Origin: Photobacterium damselae
Lineage (GTDB): Bacteria; Pseudomonadota; Gammaproteobacteria; Enterobacterales; Vibrionaceae
Assembly (NCBI RefSeq): GCF_003026815.1
Contig: NZ_PYOG01000022.1
Location: 17,002-81,001, forward strand
Direction: 5' to 3'
Length of the DNA stretch: 64,000 bases
The notes below the pieces were generated by a model. The model was not told the origin of the DNA and searched no databases. It was given only the letters and a program-made list of their open reading frames with translations. This document shows, piece by piece, positions 63,541-64,000 of the stretch. Position numbers and translations under genes: made by a program. Numbering within the stretch: the first letter of the stretch is position 1; each line of letters opens with the position of its first letter.

Positions 63541-64000
63541 GACATTTCTAAATGGGACTCACTTTAAAATGTCCTTATTATTCCCCGATAAAATGTCTCC
63601 TTTTAAGGTAGTTAATTAGGGGGAAATTGGGGTTATAGAGTAGGGAAGTCACGGCTTTTTTCTAGTACTTGGTTTAAATTGTTCATAGTGAACTAAGACA
63701 GGATTGATGGCTTCAAGTTGCCGAATGGCTCGTTGTTGAGCGGTTCGTGTCGGGGCTTTTTTACTACGATTGCGTGTTTGTTGTTGCTCAAATTCTTGCT
63801 GTTTTTCCTGGGCAAATTTCAAAACGGCACCTAAGCGTTTATTATCAACTATCTGGCCTTGGTCAATATCAGTCAGTTTATCGAACACTTTGAACGTGAG
63901 TTTTCGCTGGCCGTATTGGATAGCAATGGTCCCATCTGGTCGGTCAAGCACCTTGACGACTTGATTGATTAGTCGCTGATTTTCTTCCGTTGGATCAATA
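63541..64000 (-). mobile_element. End of an IS (ISNCY-like), incomplete
   Basis: A transposase-like frame runs off the window. Ahead of its 3' end lie GGACATTT (63541 region) and AAATGTCC (63573 region), which could belong to the IS terminal repeat. The other end is outside the window, so boundaries are uncertain. Confidence 0.6.
63649..64000 (-). CDS. Transposase, C-terminal part (ISNCY-like)
   Basis: The frame extends beyond the window edge; a GTG at 63951 is internal. The visible ~116 residues include LDRPDGTIAIQYGQRKLTFK followed by KLTDIDQGQIVDNKRLGAVL and a Gln/Lys-rich basic tail. The pattern fits C-termini of ISNCY-type transposases, by memory of the family. The stop is at 63649. Confidence 0.65.
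   Translation of the reverse strand, partial: IDPTEENQRLINQVVKVLDRPDGTIAIQYGQRKLTFKVFDKLTDIDQGQIVDNKRLGAVLKFAQEKQQEFEQQQTRNRSKKAPTRTAQQRAIRQLEAINPVLVHYEQFKPSTRKKP

Overview
The window is a stretch of a Vibrionaceae large chromosome, most likely Photobacterium or Aliivibrio. The basis is the low-GC coding style, the gene content (fabA, rmf, matP, a Lon-like protease, uup, rlmKL, zapC, pyrD, pepN, pncB, prc, proQ, msrC, letAB) and its order, which matches the fabA-to-proQ neighbourhood of vibrios. matP and two perfect matS sites place it in the terminus macrodomain. Genus is an inference.

Region 1 (1-15.7 kb) is the tail half of a P2/Mu-mosaic contractile-tailed prophage. It runs from the end of a probable capsid gene through head completion, baseplate (V, W, J, I), fibres, sheath, tube, a frameshifted tail chaperone, tape measure, U, X and D. 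A tyrosine integrase overlaps D by one base. The head, packaging and lysis genes lie upstream of the window.

Region 2 (15.7-22.3 kb) is an AT-rich accessory zone beside the integrase. Two families of diverged direct repeats alternate in it: A, a winged-helix gene with a perfect 24-nt repeat at its 5' side, and B, a ~140-nt element that looks structured. The order A1-cargo-B1-cargo-A2-cargo-B2 reads as stacked insertions at one site. Cargo includes a minus-strand HTH operon whose two promoter regions each carry pentamer (GTTAA) arrays, a Cys/His-rich CoiA-like protein with a (Pro-Gln)16 tract, an unknown acidic protein, and a HipA-like kinase/DUF3037 pair. These are candidates for phage-defence or prophage-borne cargo.

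Region 3 (22.4-27.9 kb) holds an EamA exporter divergent from a LysR regulator, a large lipoprotein glycosidase and a small coiled-coil protein.

Region 4 (28-57.6 kb) is core chromosome: rsmF; the LetA/LetB lipid-transport system; an ABC exporter with a Fur-like site; msrC; proQ-prc; pncB and pepN (divergent); pyrD; zapC; rlmKL-glutaredoxin-uup-DUF3466 in a tight run; rmf; fabA; the Lon-like protease; matP; and a PPC/DUF296 protein.

Region 5 (57.6-64 kb) is more variable: a ToxR/VtrA-like membrane regulator with a small overlapping partner, an exported HAD phosphatase-like protein, an orphan type IV pilin, a BCCT transporter with an NTF2-like protein, and the end of an IS whose transposase runs off the window.
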